The notes: generated from the letters alone by a model not told the origin. 64,000 nucleotides of DNA from Vibrio alfacsensis (GCF_003544875.1 NZ_CP032093.1:2852001-2916000); one strand, 5' to 3'; positions 10,627 to 19,942 are shown, counted from the stretch's first letter. Translations and numbers: made by a program.

Positions 10627-11169
10627 GTGGCAAATAAAGATTATGTAAGAAGAGGACGCGGCGCTCCGAAGAAAAGCGCGAAGAAACAACCCTCTCGAAA
10701 GAAACCTTGGCGTAGTGGTCTACTTGCTCTTTTGCTCGTGGGCGGCTTTGGCTATGGCCTTTACCTGCTGAACTCAGATCCTGAGCCAGAGCAACCTGTC
10801 GTTCAACAGCAAACCTCCACCAGCAAACCTAAACCTAAAAAAGATCTGCCTCCCCCTCCGGAAGAAAAGTGGGAATACGTCGAGTCTTTGCCGAATCGTG
10901 AAGTAGAAGTCATCGCGAAAGAAGTCGAAGTCTCTAAAATCCCATACGTGATGCAGTGCGGCGCCTACAAAAAGCAAAGCCAAGCAGAAGAGCGCAAACT
11001 GGCTATCGCTTTCCAAGGTATTAGCAGTAACGTCATCAAGAAAGATGGCAGCTCTTGGTATCGTGTGGTACTTGGTCCATACAAATTCAAACGAGATGCT
11101 GAAAAAGATCGCCACAAATTGCAACGCGCGAAAATAGAGCCGTGCGCAATTTGGAAAGAGAATTTTTAA
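10627..11169 (+). CDS. ftsN: Cell division protein FtsN
   Basis: Late division protein that triggers septal peptidoglycan synthesis through FtsA/FtsQLB and FtsWI. It starts at GTG (reads MANKDYVRRGRGAPKK, matching the E. coli cytoplasmic tail). A basic stretch is followed by one membrane segment at about 30-46 (SGLLALLLVGGFGYGLYLL), a proline/glutamate-rich periplasmic linker, and a C-terminal SPOR domain from about residue 107 with the YVMQCGAYKK and SWYRVVLGPY motifs. At 180 residues the linker is shorter than in E. coli (319 residues), as in other vibrios. Confidence 0.95.
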   Translation: MANKDYVRRGRGAPKKSAKKQPSRKKPWRSGLLALLLVGGFGYGLYLLNSDPEPEQPVVQQQTSTSKPKPKKDLPPPPEEKWEYVESLPNREVEVIAKEVEVSKIPYVMQCGAYKKQSQAEERKLAIAFQGISSNVIKKDGSSWYRVVLGPYKFKRDAEKDRHKLQRAKIEPCAIWKENF

Positions 11170-11192
11170 GACAAGATCCTTGGATAATCGGT

Positions 11193-11275
11193 CCTAGATT
11201 TTTAGGTTCTAGTTTTTTAGGGCCTAGAACCTAGGATCCTAGGACCTATCTCGTTTTCCCTAGAACCTTTGTTTT
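11193..11275. repeat. CTAG-rich palindromic repeat, copy B
   Basis: This copy between ftsN and hslV holds four to five CTAG tetramers, including the pair CCTAGGATCCTAGG, with TTTTTAGG spacers on the left and CCTATCTCGTTTTCCCTAG on the right. It ends a few bases before the hslV heat-shock-type promoter. Confidence 0.8.
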
Positions 11276-11281
11276 CGCCCC

Positions 11282-11310
11282 CTTGAATCCCTAAATCCTT
11301 TCCCCCTATA
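11282..11310 (+). promoter_or_regulatory. Sigma-32-type promoter of hslVU
   Basis: CTTGAA (11282-11287) and CCCCTATA (11303-11310) are 15 bases apart, close to the sigma-32 consensus (CTTGAAA, 13-17 bases, CCCCATNT). It lies 39 bases upstream of the hslV GTG. hslVU is a classic heat-shock operon, which supports the call. Confidence 0.75.
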
Positions 11311-11348
11311 CTTAATTAAATCCAAAAGAAATAATTAAGAGGTCGACT

Positions 11349-11900
11349 GTGACTACCATTGTATCTGTACGTCGAAACAACAAAGTTGTCATCGCGGGTG
11401 ATGGCCAAGTATCGCTAGGCAATACCGTTATGAAAGGTAATGCTCGTAAAGTACGTCGCCTATACAACAATCAAGTATTAGCAGGCTTCGCTGGCGGTAC
11501 TGCGGATGCATTTACCCTATTCGAACGCTTTGAAAGTAAGCTGCAAATGCACCAAGGCCACCTAACCAAAGCGGCTGTGGAACTGGCAAAAGACTGGCGC
11601 AGTGATCGCGCACTTCGCAAGCTAGAAGCATTATTAGCGGTAGCCGATGAAACCGCATCTCTTATCATCACAGGTAACGGTGACGTGGTTCAGCCAGAAA
11701 ACGATCTAATCGCTATCGGCTCTGGCGGCGCATACGCACAAGCCGCTGCAACCGCACTATTAGAAAACACAGACCTAGACGCGCGCGAAATCGCAGAAAA
11801 AGCGTTGAACATCGCTGGCGACATCTGTGTATTCACCAACCACAATCACACTGTAGAGGAACTAGAATCTACAGTAGAACTTCCTAAGCCAACGGCTTAA
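11349..11900 (+). CDS. hslV: ATP-dependent protease peptidase subunit HslV (ClpQ)
   Basis: Threonine protease that forms a double hexamer and degrades proteins unfolded by HslU. It has 183 residues and starts at GTG with the ribosome site AAGAGG. After removal of Met the active threonine is residue 2 ([19 protein letters not shown]). [15 protein letters not shown] and the C-terminal sodium-site region match E. coli closely. It lies 29 bases before hslU. Confidence 0.97.
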   Translation: MTTIVSVRRNNKVVIAGDGQVSLGNTVMKGNARKVRRLYNNQVLAGFAGGTADAFTLFERFESKLQMHQGHLTKAAVELAKDWRSDRALRKLEALLAVADETASLIITGNGDVVQPENDLIAIGSGGAYAQAAATALLENTDLDAREIAEKALNIAGDICVFTNHNHTVEELESTVELPKPTA

Positions 11901-11929
11901 ACGTAATCGTAACGAAGTAAGGAAAAAAT

Positions 11930-13261
11930 ATGTCTGAAATGACTCCTCGCGAAATCGTTCATGAACTGAACCGCCACATTATTGGTCAAGATAAAGCAAA
12001 GCGTTCGGTTGCGATTGCATTGCGTAACCGCTGGCGTCGTATGCAGCTTGAAGAAAGCCTACGTGTCGAAGTAACACCAAAAAACATTCTAATGATTGGT
12101 CCAACTGGTGTAGGTAAAACCGAGATTGCTCGTCGTCTTGCTAAGCTGGCAAACGCACCATTTATTAAAGTAGAAGCAACCAAGTTCACTGAAGTCGGTT
12201 ATGTTGGTAAAGAAGTGGAAACCATCATCCGCGACCTAACCGATGTAGCCGTCAAGATGACGCATCAGCAAGCGATGGAAAAAGTAAAATTCCGCGCTGA
12301 AGAGCAAGCTGAAGAACGTGTTCTTGATGCCCTATTGCCACCAGCGCGTGATGCTTGGGGTCAAACAGAGCAAAAAGAAGACACATCGAACACGCGTCAA
12401 GTCTTCCGTAAGAAACTGCGTGAAGGTCAGCTAGACGATAAAGAAATCGAAATCGATGTGGCTACACCGCAAATGGGCGTGGAGATCATGGCGCCTCCTG
12501 GTATGGAAGAGATGACTAACCAGCTACAAGGCATGTTCCAAAACCTTGCGGGTGACACCAAGAAAAAACGCAAACTGAAAATCAAAGACGCCATGAAAGC
12601 ATTGGCAGAAGAAGAAGCAGCAAAACTGGTTAACCATGAAGAGCTAAAAGAATCTGCGATTTTCAACGTAGAAAACAATGGTATCGTCTTCATCGATGAA
12701 ATCGACAAGATTTGTAAGCGTGGCGAAAGTTCAGGCCCTGACGTTTCTCGTGAAGGTGTTCAGCGTGACCTACTGCCACTTATCGAGGGCAGCACGGTCT
12801 CTACTAAGCACGGCATGGTGAAAACCGACCACATCCTGTTTGTAGCATCGGGCGCATTCCAAGTCGCGAGGCCATCTGATTTGATCCCTGAACTGCAAGG
12901 TCGTCTGCCTATTCGTGTCGAACTTGAAGCGCTCACCAGCAATGACTTCAAACGCATTCTGACTGAGCCTAAGGCGTCTTTAACCGAGCAGTACATCGCG
13001 CTGATGAAAACCGAAAGCGTGGATGTCGAATTCACAGAAGACGGCATCACTCAAATTGCAGAAGCAGCGTGGACAGTAAACGAAACCACAGAAAACATTG
13101 GTGCGCGTCGTCTGCATACGGTGATGGAACGTCTAATGGATGAAATCTCTTACGACGCAACAGAGAAAGCTGGCGAAAAGTTCGTGATTAATGCCGCTTA
13201 CGTGAAAGATCGTCTTGGTGACACCATCGAGAACGAAGACCTAAGTCGCTTTATTCTTTAG
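11930..13261 (+). CDS. hslU: ATP-dependent protease ATPase subunit HslU (ClpY)
   Basis: AAA+ unfoldase partner of HslV. It has 443 residues, the E. coli length. Walker A GPTGVGKT is at 57-64, Walker B FIDEID is near 256, and the intermediate domain lies between. The C-terminal tail DLSRFIL inserts into HslV to activate it. The spacing from hslV and a strong terminator 25 bases downstream define a two-gene operon. Confidence 0.97.
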   Translation: MSEMTPREIVHELNRHIIGQDKAKRSVAIALRNRWRRMQLEESLRVEVTPKNILMIGPTGVGKTEIARRLAKLANAPFIKVEATKFTEVGYVGKEVETIIRDLTDVAVKMTHQQAMEKVKFRAEEQAEERVLDALLPPARDAWGQTEQKEDTSNTRQVFRKKLREGQLDDKEIEIDVATPQMGVEIMAPPGMEEMTNQLQGMFQNLAGDTKKKRKLKIKDAMKALAEEEAAKLVNHEELKESAIFNVENNGIVFIDEIDKICKRGESSGPDVSREGVQRDLLPLIEGSTVSTKHGMVKTDHILFVASGAFQVARPSDLIPELQGRLPIRVELEALTSNDFKRILTEPKASLTEQYIALMKTESVDVEFTEDGITQIAEAAWTVNETTENIGARRLHTVMERLMDEISYDATEKAGEKFVINAAYVKDRLGDTIENEDLSRFIL

Positions 13262-13285
13262 TCGACCATCCGCAAAAATGTTAGA

Positions 13286-13320
13286 AAGCCCAGAATGTCA
13301 CTCGTTCTGGGCTTTTTTTT
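13286..13320 (+). terminator. hslVU terminator
   Basis: An 11-base perfect stem (AAAGCCCAGAA / TTCTGGGCTTT) with a nine-base loop and eight T residues, 25 bases after the hslU stop. Confidence 0.92.
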
Positions 13321-13331
13321 GTCTAAATCAA

Positions 13332-13365
13332 AGATCCTCGATTCCTAGGTCCTAGGGGAAGTTTT
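13332..13365. repeat. CTAG-rich repeat, copy C (left-end fragment)
   Basis: Contains CCTAGGTCCTAGGGG followed by AAGTTTTTGCA. This matches the left end of the larger element copies (pair of CCTAGG, then GGAAGTTTNTGNA) and then stops. It is probably a decayed or 5'-only copy, directly after the hslU terminator. Confidence 0.65.
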
Positions 13366-13541
13366 TGCAATCTTAGTTTGCAATGCTAAACCTCTAAGTT
13401 CTCAACCCCTTTGCTTGCGTTATGCTTTTGTTTTACATGGTTGATTTGCACATCGACTCAAGAGTGAGTTGCTTTAAGTCAATAGCGCATTGGTGACTTT
13501 GTGCTTATACTGGGCACATTGGTTACTAGCACGAAATATCC

Positions 13542-14458
13542 ATGAAACAATCATTGCAAATTTGGCTCGACGCCGCACGCCCGAAAACATTACCTCTCGC
13601 TCTGGTCTCTATTCTCACCGGTAGCGTGCTCGCCTATTCAACCGGGCAATTTTCAATGACCATTGCGATCATGGCATTTGTCACCGCCACCTTATTGCAA
13701 ATCCTATCCAATCTTGCCAATGATTATGGTGACGCGGTCAAAGGCACTGACAACGAAAATCGTTTAGGCCCTCAGCGTGCGATGCAATCTGGCGCGGTAA
13801 CCGCTGAGCAAATGAAAAGAGCGATCATCTTTAATGTTGTGCTGACGATCATTGCTGGCCTTATCTTAGTTTTTACTCACTCAGCTCGTTTGAAAGTATC
13901 ATCACTTTTATCGGTTTGGGCGTACTTGCCATCTTAGCAGCCATCGCTTACACCATGGGCAGCAAACCATATGGCTATGTCGGCTTGGGCGATCTCTCCG
14001 TGTTCCTATTCTTTGGTCTGCTTGGCGTTTCTGGCACTTATTTTCTGCATACCGGTCACGTCGATGCGGCGCTGTTTTTACCTGCACTAGGTTGTGGTTT
14101 ACTGGCGGTTGCCGTTCTTAATATCAACAACATGCGTGATATCGAAAACGACACGGAATGTGGAAAACGCACGGTTGCCGTTCGCCTCGGGCAACGAAAA
14201 GCAAAACAATACCACTTCATTTTGCTTACTGGCGCACTGCTTGCGTTTGCCGCTTACTTATTAATCCAAGATAAACCCGTTTGGATCAGCCTGCCCTTTT
14301 TGCTCAGTATTTATGTTGTCGCGCATCATGGTAAAGCGGTTTGGGAAACCAAAGCTCCTGCACAAATCGCACCAATGATGCCTGTTATTGTGAAATGCTC
14401 ACTGGTAACGAACGTTCTGTTTGCAACAATTGTGGTAGCTCAAACTCTGATAAGTTAA
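13542..14458 (+). pseudogene. menA: 1,4-dihydroxy-2-naphthoate octaprenyltransferase MenA, frameshifted
   Basis: Inner-membrane prenyltransferase that attaches the polyprenyl chain to DHNA in menaquinone synthesis. The first part (to about 13890) holds the aspartate motif NDYGDAVKGTD. The second part, one frame off, resumes with FESIITFIGLGVLAIL and carries the second motif DIENDTECGKRT. Adding one T to the TTT at 13889-13891 restores a protein of about 305 residues, close to E. coli MenA. A one-base sequencing deletion is more likely than true loss, because many genes here show the same kind of error. Confidence 0.9.
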
Positions 14459-14534
14459 ACAAGGAATCTCGTTGCATTGACTTAATGCCTAGATATACTC
14501 AAAGACAACGTTTTCTGTTTAAGAAAGGTACGCC

Positions 14535-15041
14535 ATGGAATACAACACTTCAGCACTTTGCGATATTTACCTCGATCAGGTAGATGTTGTCGAACCGATG
14601 TTCAGTAACTTTGGTGGTCGCGCATCGTTTGCAGGCCAGATCACGACAATAAAATGCTTTGAAGACAATGCATTGATCCGTGAAACTCTCGAACAAGACG
14701 GCATCGGGCGTGTACTGCTGATTGACGGTGGCGGTTCCTTACGTAAAGCGCTAATTGATGCAGAAATTGCAGCGCTAGCCGAAGAAAATGAATGGGAAGG
14801 CATTATTGTTTATGGCTGCGTTCGCGAAGTTGACGTACTCGAAGACATGAACTTAGGCATTCAAGCCCTTGCTTCTATTCCTGTAGGCGCAGCAAGCCAA
14901 GGTATTGGTGAGCATGATGTACCAGTAAACTTTGGCAGCGTCAGCTTCTTGCCGGAAGATTACGTCTACGCCGACAGCACAGGCATTATCCTATCTCCTG
15001 AACCACTGAATGTGGATCTTGAATTGGGTGAAGAAGAATAG
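14535..15041 (+). CDS. rraA: Ribonuclease E activity regulator RraA
   Basis: Trimeric ring protein that binds RNase E and slows mRNA decay. It has 168 residues starting [20 protein letters not shown]. The motif [16 protein letters not shown] and a C-terminal acidic tail (LELGEEE) match the family. It lies 76 bases after menA in the E. coli order menA-rraA. Copy D of the CTAG repeat and a terminator follow. Confidence 0.95.
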   Translation: MEYNTSALCDIYLDQVDVVEPMFSNFGGRASFAGQITTIKCFEDNALIRETLEQDGIGRVLLIDGGGSLRKALIDAEIAALAEENEWEGIIVYGCVREVDVLEDMNLGIQALASIPVGAASQGIGEHDVPVNFGSVSFLPEDYVYADSTGIILSPEPLNVDLELGEEE

Positions 15042-15044
15042 GAG

Positions 15045-15097
15045 CTTAGGTGTTAGAGCCTAGGCTCCTAGGAACTGTCTTTCCCTAGGACCTTTCT
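15045..15097. repeat. CTAG-rich palindromic repeat, copy D
   Basis: Starts four bases after the rraA stop. It holds GCCTAGGCTCCTAGGAAC and CCCTAGGACC separated by a pyrimidine stretch. It corresponds to the right end of larger copies and lies just before the rraA terminator. Confidence 0.78.
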
Positions 15098-15112
15098 TTT
15101 ACCCAAAAACAC

Positions 15113-15137
15113 AAACACCCGCCGAGGCGGGTGTTTT
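15113..15137. terminator. Bidirectional terminator between rraA and zapB
   Basis: Stem CACCCGC / GCGGGTG with a four-base loop, flanked by AAA and TTTT runs. It can end both the rraA transcript (+) and the zapB transcript (-). Confidence 0.85.
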
Positions 15138-15158
15138 AAATTCTATAGACAGTGTGGA

Positions 15159-15401
15159 TTATTCCACTTCGTCCATTTTGCCAAGTAGTGCACGAATGCG
15201 CTCTTGCCATTGAGCATGCTCTTGTTGAGCGTGTTGAGATTTCTGCTCTAGATCTTCACGCTGAGAGCGAAGCTCATTTGCTTCTGCTTCTAGCTTTACT
15301 TTGTCTTCTTTCAGCTCTTCAACTTCCATCTGAAGAAGAGTGATTGTATCAACTGCAGTTTGAATTTTTGCTTCTAGTTTTTCTAGTACTTCAAAAGACA
15401 T
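15159..15401 (-). CDS. zapB: Cell division protein ZapB
   Basis: Small coiled-coil protein that links the Z-ring (through ZapA) to the chromosome terminus (through MatP). It has 80 residues, starting MSFEVLEKLEAKIQTAVDTI. The rest is one continuous heptad-patterned coiled coil rich in Glu, Lys and Gln, as in E. coli ZapB (81 residues). It converges on rraA and is divergent from glpX. Confidence 0.93.
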   Translation of the reverse strand: MSFEVLEKLEAKIQTAVDTITLLQMEVEELKEDKVKLEAEANELRSQREDLEQKSQHAQQEHAQWQERIRALLGKMDEVE

Positions 15402-15746
15402 CTTGGCCTACCTTTATTGTTCCGTGGGGACGATACACGACAAATCGTCGGCACCTAACCTATAAGATTCATTCTACTCAGCGTAGCGACGAGAAACACT
15501 TACTATATTCGATATTTTGCATCATTCGGTCAAAAAATCAGCGCAATCTCACTAAACTCTGACTTTTCTGAACAGTGAAGTATTTTTGCGCTCTATTTTT
15601 GGCTTCTTCACATTAAAAACTCACCCGATAATTGATCGAATTCAAGTTAGTTAGAGTTAAAGCTCAGCAAAAAGGCAAACGTTTAACTTGCGATGTGGTA
15701 GAATCGCCGCGCAAATTTTTCTTCCCTCTTGTTACTTGGAGACATC
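15402..15746. other. Divergent intergenic region, zapB / glpX
   Basis: About 345 bases without a convincing gene. It must hold the promoters of zapB (-) and glpX (+). A TAGAAT at 15700-15705 could be the glpX -10, but I see no good -35. No repeat element is present. Confidence 0.5.
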
Positions 15747-16754
15747 ATGAAACGCGATTTAGCAATGGCATTTTCCCGTGTTACTGAAGGTGCCGCTCTG
15801 GCTGGCTACAAATGGCTTGGCCGCGGTGACAAAAACGCAGCTGACGGTGCTGCCGTTGAAGTGATGCGAACCCTACTAAACAAAACCGACATTAGCGGTG
15901 AAATCGTTATCGGTGAGGGTGAGATCGATGATGCTCCTATGCTTTTCATTGGTGAGCAAGTGGGTACGGGTGGTGATGCTGTCGATATCGCAGTAGATCC
16001 TATCGAGGGTACTCGCATGACGGCAATGGGCCAATCGAACGCATTAGCGGTGTTGGCGGCCGGTGAAAAAGGCAGCTTCTTGAAAGCGCCAGACATGTAC
16101 ATGGAAAAGTTAGTGGTAGGCCCTGGCGCGAAAGGCGCAATTGACCTCAATAAACCGCTAAAAGAAAACCTAGAAAACGTTGCGAAAGCATTAAACAAAT
16201 CACTTGATACGTTGGTTGTTATCACACTAGCAAAACCTCGTCATGATGACGTGATTGCAGAAATGCAAGCGATGGGTGTACGCGTATTCGCTGTGCCTGA
16301 TGGTGATGTCGCGGCTTCTATTCTAACTTGTATGCCTGACAGCGAAGTAGATTTAATGTACTGCATCGGTGGTGCGCCTGAGGGTGTGGTTTCTGCAGCA
16401 GTCATTCGCGCACTAGATGGTGATATGCATGGCCGACTTCTTCCTCGTCACGAAGTCAAAGGCGATACCGAAGAAAACCGCATTTACGGCACTGCTGAGC
16501 TTAAGCGTTGTGAAGAAATGGGCGTACAAGCGAACATCGTTCTTAAGATGGAAGACATGGCACGCAGCGACAATGTTATCTTCTCCGCGACGGGCATTAC
16601 CAAGGGTGACCTACTTGAGGGGATCACTCGCCAAGGCAACATCGCAACAACAGAAACTCTGCTTATCCGCGGCCGCTGTCGTACTATCCGCCGTATCAAG
16701 TCTACGCACTACCTAGAGCGTAAAGACCCTGAAGTACGCGATATTATTCTTTAA
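15747..16754 (+). CDS. glpX: Fructose-1,6-bisphosphatase, class II (GlpX)
   Basis: Metal-dependent FBPase of gluconeogenesis. The start is the ATG at 15747 (MKRDLAMAFSRVTEG) with the ribosome site TTGGAGAC; it gives 335 residues as in E. coli. Metal and substrate motifs GEGEIDDAP (about 56-64) and DPIEGTRMTA (about 84-93) are present. It stands alone here, without glpFK. Copy E of the repeat begins nine bases after the stop. Confidence 0.95.
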   Translation: MKRDLAMAFSRVTEGAALAGYKWLGRGDKNAADGAAVEVMRTLLNKTDISGEIVIGEGEIDDAPMLFIGEQVGTGGDAVDIAVDPIEGTRMTAMGQSNALAVLAAGEKGSFLKAPDMYMEKLVVGPGAKGAIDLNKPLKENLENVAKALNKSLDTLVVITLAKPRHDDVIAEMQAMGVRVFAVPDGDVAASILTCMPDSEVDLMYCIGGAPEGVVSAAVIRALDGDMHGRLLPRHEVKGDTEENRIYGTAELKRCEEMGVQANIVLKMEDMARSDNVIFSATGITKGDLLEGITRQGNIATTETLLIRGRCRTIRRIKSTHYLERKDPEVRDIIL

Positions 16755-16762
16755 ACAGATAC

Positions 16763-16848
16763 AAAGTTCCTAGGGCCTAGGATCCTAGGAACTTGCCTTT
16801 CTCCTAGGACCTCTCTCTTTTCTCTAGGATCTATCTTTTAAACCTTGT
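16763..16848. repeat. CTAG-rich palindromic repeat, copy E
   Basis: Contains CCTAGGGCCTAGGATCCTAGG, then two further CCTAGGACCT / TCTAGGATCT units spaced by CTTTCT-type pyrimidine tracts. It fills most of the space between glpX and the next gene. Confidence 0.8.
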
Positions 16849-16927
16849 TTCCCCCAAAACTAAGTCAACTCTTCTCTTTACTAATCCTATCGCGCATAAT
16901 ATGTACTGATGTATAGATGGTGGGTAT

Positions 16928-17554
16928 ATGAAGACCGTAGATAGGATTTTGCAAATCGTTAAGCGTGATGGCTCTGTCACTGCGAAACAACTCTCTTCCG
17001 AACTGAACATGACAACCATGGGGGCTCGTCAGCACCTACAAGGTTTAGAAGATGATGGCATCCTATCGATTCATGATGTAAAAGTGAAAGTGGGTCGCCC
17101 TACTCGTCATTGGTCATTAACTCAAAAAGGGCATGAGCAGTTTGCTGATCGCCATGGCGAATTGACCATCCAATTTATTGAAGCCGTTGAGCACATTTTC
17201 GGTAAAGACGGACTCGATAAAGTCACATCAGAGCGAGAAAAGCTCACGCTGAAACACTACCAATTACACCTTGCACAATGTGATTCATTGGAAGACAAAC
17301 TCAATAAGTTAGTTTCGCTTCGCGAGAAAGAGGGGTACATGGCAGAATTGGAGCAAGACGAACAAGGCTTCATCCTCATCGAGAACCACTGCCCTATTTG
17401 CAAAGCCGCAACTCGTTGCCCTAGCTTGTGTCAATCAGAGCTCAATGTATTTCAATCACTGTTAGGTAGCGACACGCTCATAGAGCGCACAGAACACATT
17501 ATCAACGGTCAGCGCCGCTGCGTTTATCGCATTCAAGACCCCATCTCTGACTGA
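16928..17554 (+). CDS. HTH transcriptional regulator with C-terminal cysteine cluster (SufR-like)
   Basis: The protein has 208 residues. A winged helix-turn-helix of DeoR/ArsR type occupies residues 5-60 (TAKQLSSELNMTTMGARQHL), and the recognition part ends with VGRPTRHWSLT. A helical middle region follows. Near residues 155-167 a cysteine cluster CPICKAATRCPSLC resembles the Fe-S-binding tail of SufR-type regulators. Fe-S binding and target genes are inferred, not shown. It is monocistronic, with a repeat upstream and a short spacer before the DUF3135 gene. Confidence 0.75.
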   Translation: MKTVDRILQIVKRDGSVTAKQLSSELNMTTMGARQHLQGLEDDGILSIHDVKVKVGRPTRHWSLTQKGHEQFADRHGELTIQFIEAVEHIFGKDGLDKVTSEREKLTLKHYQLHLAQCDSLEDKLNKLVSLREKEGYMAELEQDEQGFILIENHCPICKAATRCPSLCQSELNVFQSLLGSDTLIERTEHIINGQRRCVYRIQDPISD

Positions 17555-17742
17555 TTTAGCTACGGCTATCTGTACCGAATGGCCATCGTTAGCAAATAGC
17601 TATCAATGCCGAGAACTCTGCGCCAAAGACTCCACTCTAAGTTTCTCACAGATGAGACTGCAGCCAAATCCCCCTATCCTCCCTTTCCTAGTGGATTACG
17701 CTTCTATTAATGAAAGCAGCGTCCTATGGATTGGGAGACAAC

Positions 17743-18087
17743 ATGACTGCCCCTCACAAGCCACAAGTTTTACCCTCATTCGATGATATGGTCAAAATGG
17801 CCAAACGCGATCCTGAAGCCTTTGAGCGGTTCCGCCATGAAATGGCAAAAGAGATGATTGAAAGTGCCTCTGAAGAAATGCAACCACGCTTATGGGCGCA
17901 ACAAAGCCATATCGACCGAGTTATACATAATTGTAAGAACCCCAACCATACTAATGTGGTGCTAATGAACGAACTGCAAAAACAAGTCGCGAAGTTTAGA
18001 GAAGCGCTGCAAGGGGAAGCGGCACTGGCGCAAAAAGCGGATGTGGTGAGTTTAAAGACGTTTAAAGATAGGGATGGTTTTTATTGA
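17743..18087 (+). CDS. DUF3135 family protein
   Basis: The protein has 114 residues when started at the ATG at 17743, chosen because GGGAGA lies five bases upstream. It is soluble, acidic to neutral and helical, with PSFDDMVKMAKRDPEAFERF near the N-terminus, typical of the short DUF3135 proteins of vibrios. There is no signal peptide or membrane segment. Function is unknown. A composite repeat begins six bases after the stop. Confidence 0.75.
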   Translation: MTAPHKPQVLPSFDDMVKMAKRDPEAFERFRHEMAKEMIESASEEMQPRLWAQQSHIDRVIHNCKNPNHTNVVLMNELQKQVAKFREALQGEAALAQKADVVSLKTFKDRDGFY

Positions 18088-18092
18088 ACGTT

Positions 18093-18298
18093 CTTAGGCC
18101 ATAGGTTTTTAAGTCCTAGATCCTAGTTGGAGCGCGCTAGACGTTTATACGTTTCAATGAGTTATTGAGAAAGCTGTTGGAATACTGGGCGCTTCGCTTA
18201 CAGAATACAGAAAAGACCACGATTGCGCGTAATCAGTAACCCAAGATTTTAGGCCCTAGGCTCCTAGGACCTGCTTTTTACCTAGGGCCTTTCTTTTC
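18093..18298. repeat. Composite intergenic repeat, copy F
   Basis: A compact copy about 205 bases long. The left end has CCTAGATCCTAG and a GTTTCAATGAGTTATTGAGAAAGCTGT-like stretch. The middle has GGAATACTGGGCGCTTCGCTTACAGAATACAG, then ATTGCGCGTAATC. The right end has GGCCCTAGGCTCCTAGGACC and CTGCTTTTTACCTAGGGCC. It lacks the GTCATTC modules and has almost no heptamer array, so it may be the core form. Confidence 0.85.
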
Positions 18299-18302
18299 CT
18301 TA

Positions 18303-18725
18303 TTACTCCGGCTCTGGTCCGTACTGGTTCTGGCCTGCGGTTCCTTTCAAGAAACCACACTCTACCAAAATCCATACACCACAAATCAATGAGACAGAAG
18401 CAATCAACATTTGCGGTGTCGATGCTGCCTGAGCATCTGGGTTTGTCATTGGCGTAGCAATTCGACCAATAATCAAAGGAATGTTTAATGCCAGCCAGTA
18501 GATGGACTTATTACGGTCATGCCAGCGTTTGGTCGTTATCGCCAGATCAGGAATAAGTAAAATAAGCAGAAACACCGGCAGAATGATGTAAGAAAACGCC
18601 GGGAACAGTTTGTTGATACCTACGCCAAAGCCGAGTATCGAAATATAGTAAACAATATTCCATGCCCAATATGTTTTTCGGCCTATACGCCCTTGAAACG
18701 AAAATAATAACTCTTTAATCGACAT
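18303..18725 (-). CDS. DUF805 family membrane protein
   Basis: The protein has 140 residues. It begins MSIKELLFSFQGRIGRKTYW, the DUF805 signature (F-x-G-R-x-x-R-x-x-Y/F-W). About four membrane segments follow, with KRWHDRNKS between the second and third. Role unknown; DUF805 proteins are inner-membrane proteins. It is flanked on both sides by composite repeats (copies F and G). Confidence 0.85.
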   Translation of the reverse strand: MSIKELLFSFQGRIGRKTYWAWNIVYYISILGFGVGINKLFPAFSYIILPVFLLILLIPDLAITTKRWHDRNKSIYWLALNIPLIIGRIATPMTNPDAQAASTPQMLIASVSLICGVWILVECGFLKGTAGQNQYGPEPE

Positions 18726-18807
18726 CGACTTTTATCCAAAAACCAGAATGGGTATAGAGTAACGAAGAGCACAATAAAGGGCAAAGAAAAGGAATGAAAA
18801 AAGGTTG

Positions 18808-19316
18808 TAAGTCCTAGGGAGAGCTTGTTGGGCGTTCGGAGCGCATCAATAAGTTGTTGAGAAATTGATTGGAATACCGAATACGGAGCGCTTCGCTTAT
18901 GGAATACGGGAAAGCACGCATCAAGCTATCATATCATGCCAGCGAGACTAGGAATCTTACATAAACAAACCGTTGGCTCAAATTCGCACCTCCAACCAAC
19001 GATCTCTCTGTTAGTAGATTCTGAATCACGTTCGTTCCTCACTGTTAAGAATGACAGGATTTGTCTTCCAACCGGAAACAACGTTTGCGCGTAATTCGTA
19101 ATTCGTAATTCGTAATTCGTAATTCGTAATTCGTAATTCGTAATTCGTAATTCGTAATTCGTAATTCGTAATTCGTAATTCGTAATTCGTAATTCGTAAT
19201 TCGTAATTCGTAATCCGTAATCCGTAATCCGTAATCCGTAATCCGTAATCCAAAACATTAGGCCCTAGAACCTAGGATCTGTATTTTAAACCTAGAACCT
19301 ATCTTTTAAACCTCTA
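18808..19316. repeat. Composite intergenic repeat, copy G (full length)
   Basis: About 510 bases. In order: left CTAG end and TTGTTGGGCG stretch; GAATACCGAATACGGAGCGCTTCGCTTATGGAATACGG; a degenerate CATGCCAGCGAGACTAGGAATCT module; its inverted partner GTAGATTCTGAATCACGTTCG...GAATGAC; ACGTTTGCGC; a 23-unit heptamer array; CAAAACATTAGGCCCTAGAACCTAGG; and a right CTAG/pyrimidine end. It lies between the DUF805 gene (-) and the isomerase gene (-). Confidence 0.88.
19091..19251. repeat. Heptanucleotide array, 23 units
   Basis: Exactly 161 bases: 17 units of GTAATTC followed by six units of GTAATCC, with no interruption. The abrupt switch between the variants suggests separate expansion events. 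Read as protein on the minus strand it gives repeats of ITNYELR, which I take as fortuitous. Confidence 0.97.
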
Positions 19317-19323
19317 TGTTTCC

Positions 19324-19671
19324 CTAATTCACCACTTTCTGGAAGCAATCAATATCCATATCGCGAACATTCACCGTTAGGCTACGTACATGGCTGGCTT
19401 GCTCTTGCAGCACCGTCATTAATGCTCTCGACAGGTCTCGCTTTTGCTCTGGTGTTCGGCCTGAGAGTAAATCAAAGTTGATATGGATGAAATCAACGCT
19501 GTCGCCCTCATCGCCGACTAACCAATGATGACAGCGCAATGCTCTGGACTTAACCGATGCAACGTCGAACAATCCGGTTCCAATGGCCACTTTGTGTAAG
19601 TCTTCTAATAAACCTTGAACATTGACACGCTCATCCACCGAGTTGGAATATTCTAAAACTAAGTTTGGCAT
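19324..19671 (-). CDS. 5-carboxymethyl-2-hydroxymuconate isomerase family protein
   Basis: The protein has 115 residues and belongs to the tautomerase superfamily (CHMI/HpaF type). Pro2 directly follows the initiator Met (MPNLVLEYSNSVDE), giving the catalytic N-terminal proline. The pattern SRALRCHHWLVGD and GRTPEQKRDLSRALM match the family. The homoprotocatechuate pathway genes are not nearby, so the true substrate is uncertain. The gene starts 5' to the tpiA promoter region and is divergent from it. Confidence 0.85.
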   Translation of the reverse strand: MPNLVLEYSNSVDERVNVQGLLEDLHKVAIGTGLFDVASVKSRALRCHHWLVGDEGDSVDFIHINFDLLSGRTPEQKRDLSRALMTVLQEQASHVRSLTVNVRDMDIDCFQKVVN

Positions 19672-19942
19672 TGTGATTCCTTTCTGATTATGGCGAACTT
19701 TTCACCCTTAGTAATACCAACCTGAGCGGCAATTTCCGAGGATTGAGCTATCATTCTGTCTACGTGATCACCAATCGATTGCTTTTAACAAAAATAACAG
19801 AACACATTCCGCATTGAGCAGATAAAGAAAGCCGAATAAGACATGACACCAATCATGATCTGTTCGCATTATTCTGTTATATTCCTACGTAGATTTTTAC
19901 ATTAATTGATTATTTGACATTAAAGATAAGGGAGATATTCCT

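Noticed and set aside
7299..13050. Antisense readings within priA, cytR, ftsN, hslV and hslU
   Set aside because: Strong family matches exist on the coding strand; the antisense readings have no recognisable domains.
13542..14458. Programmed ribosomal frameshifting in menA and other broken genes
   Set aside because: There are no slippery heptamers with downstream pseudoknots, and the shifts occur at simple homopolymers in unrelated genes.
19091..19251. Heptamer arrays as a CRISPR
   Set aside because: The units are seven bases, contiguous and without spacers, and there are no cas genes in the window.
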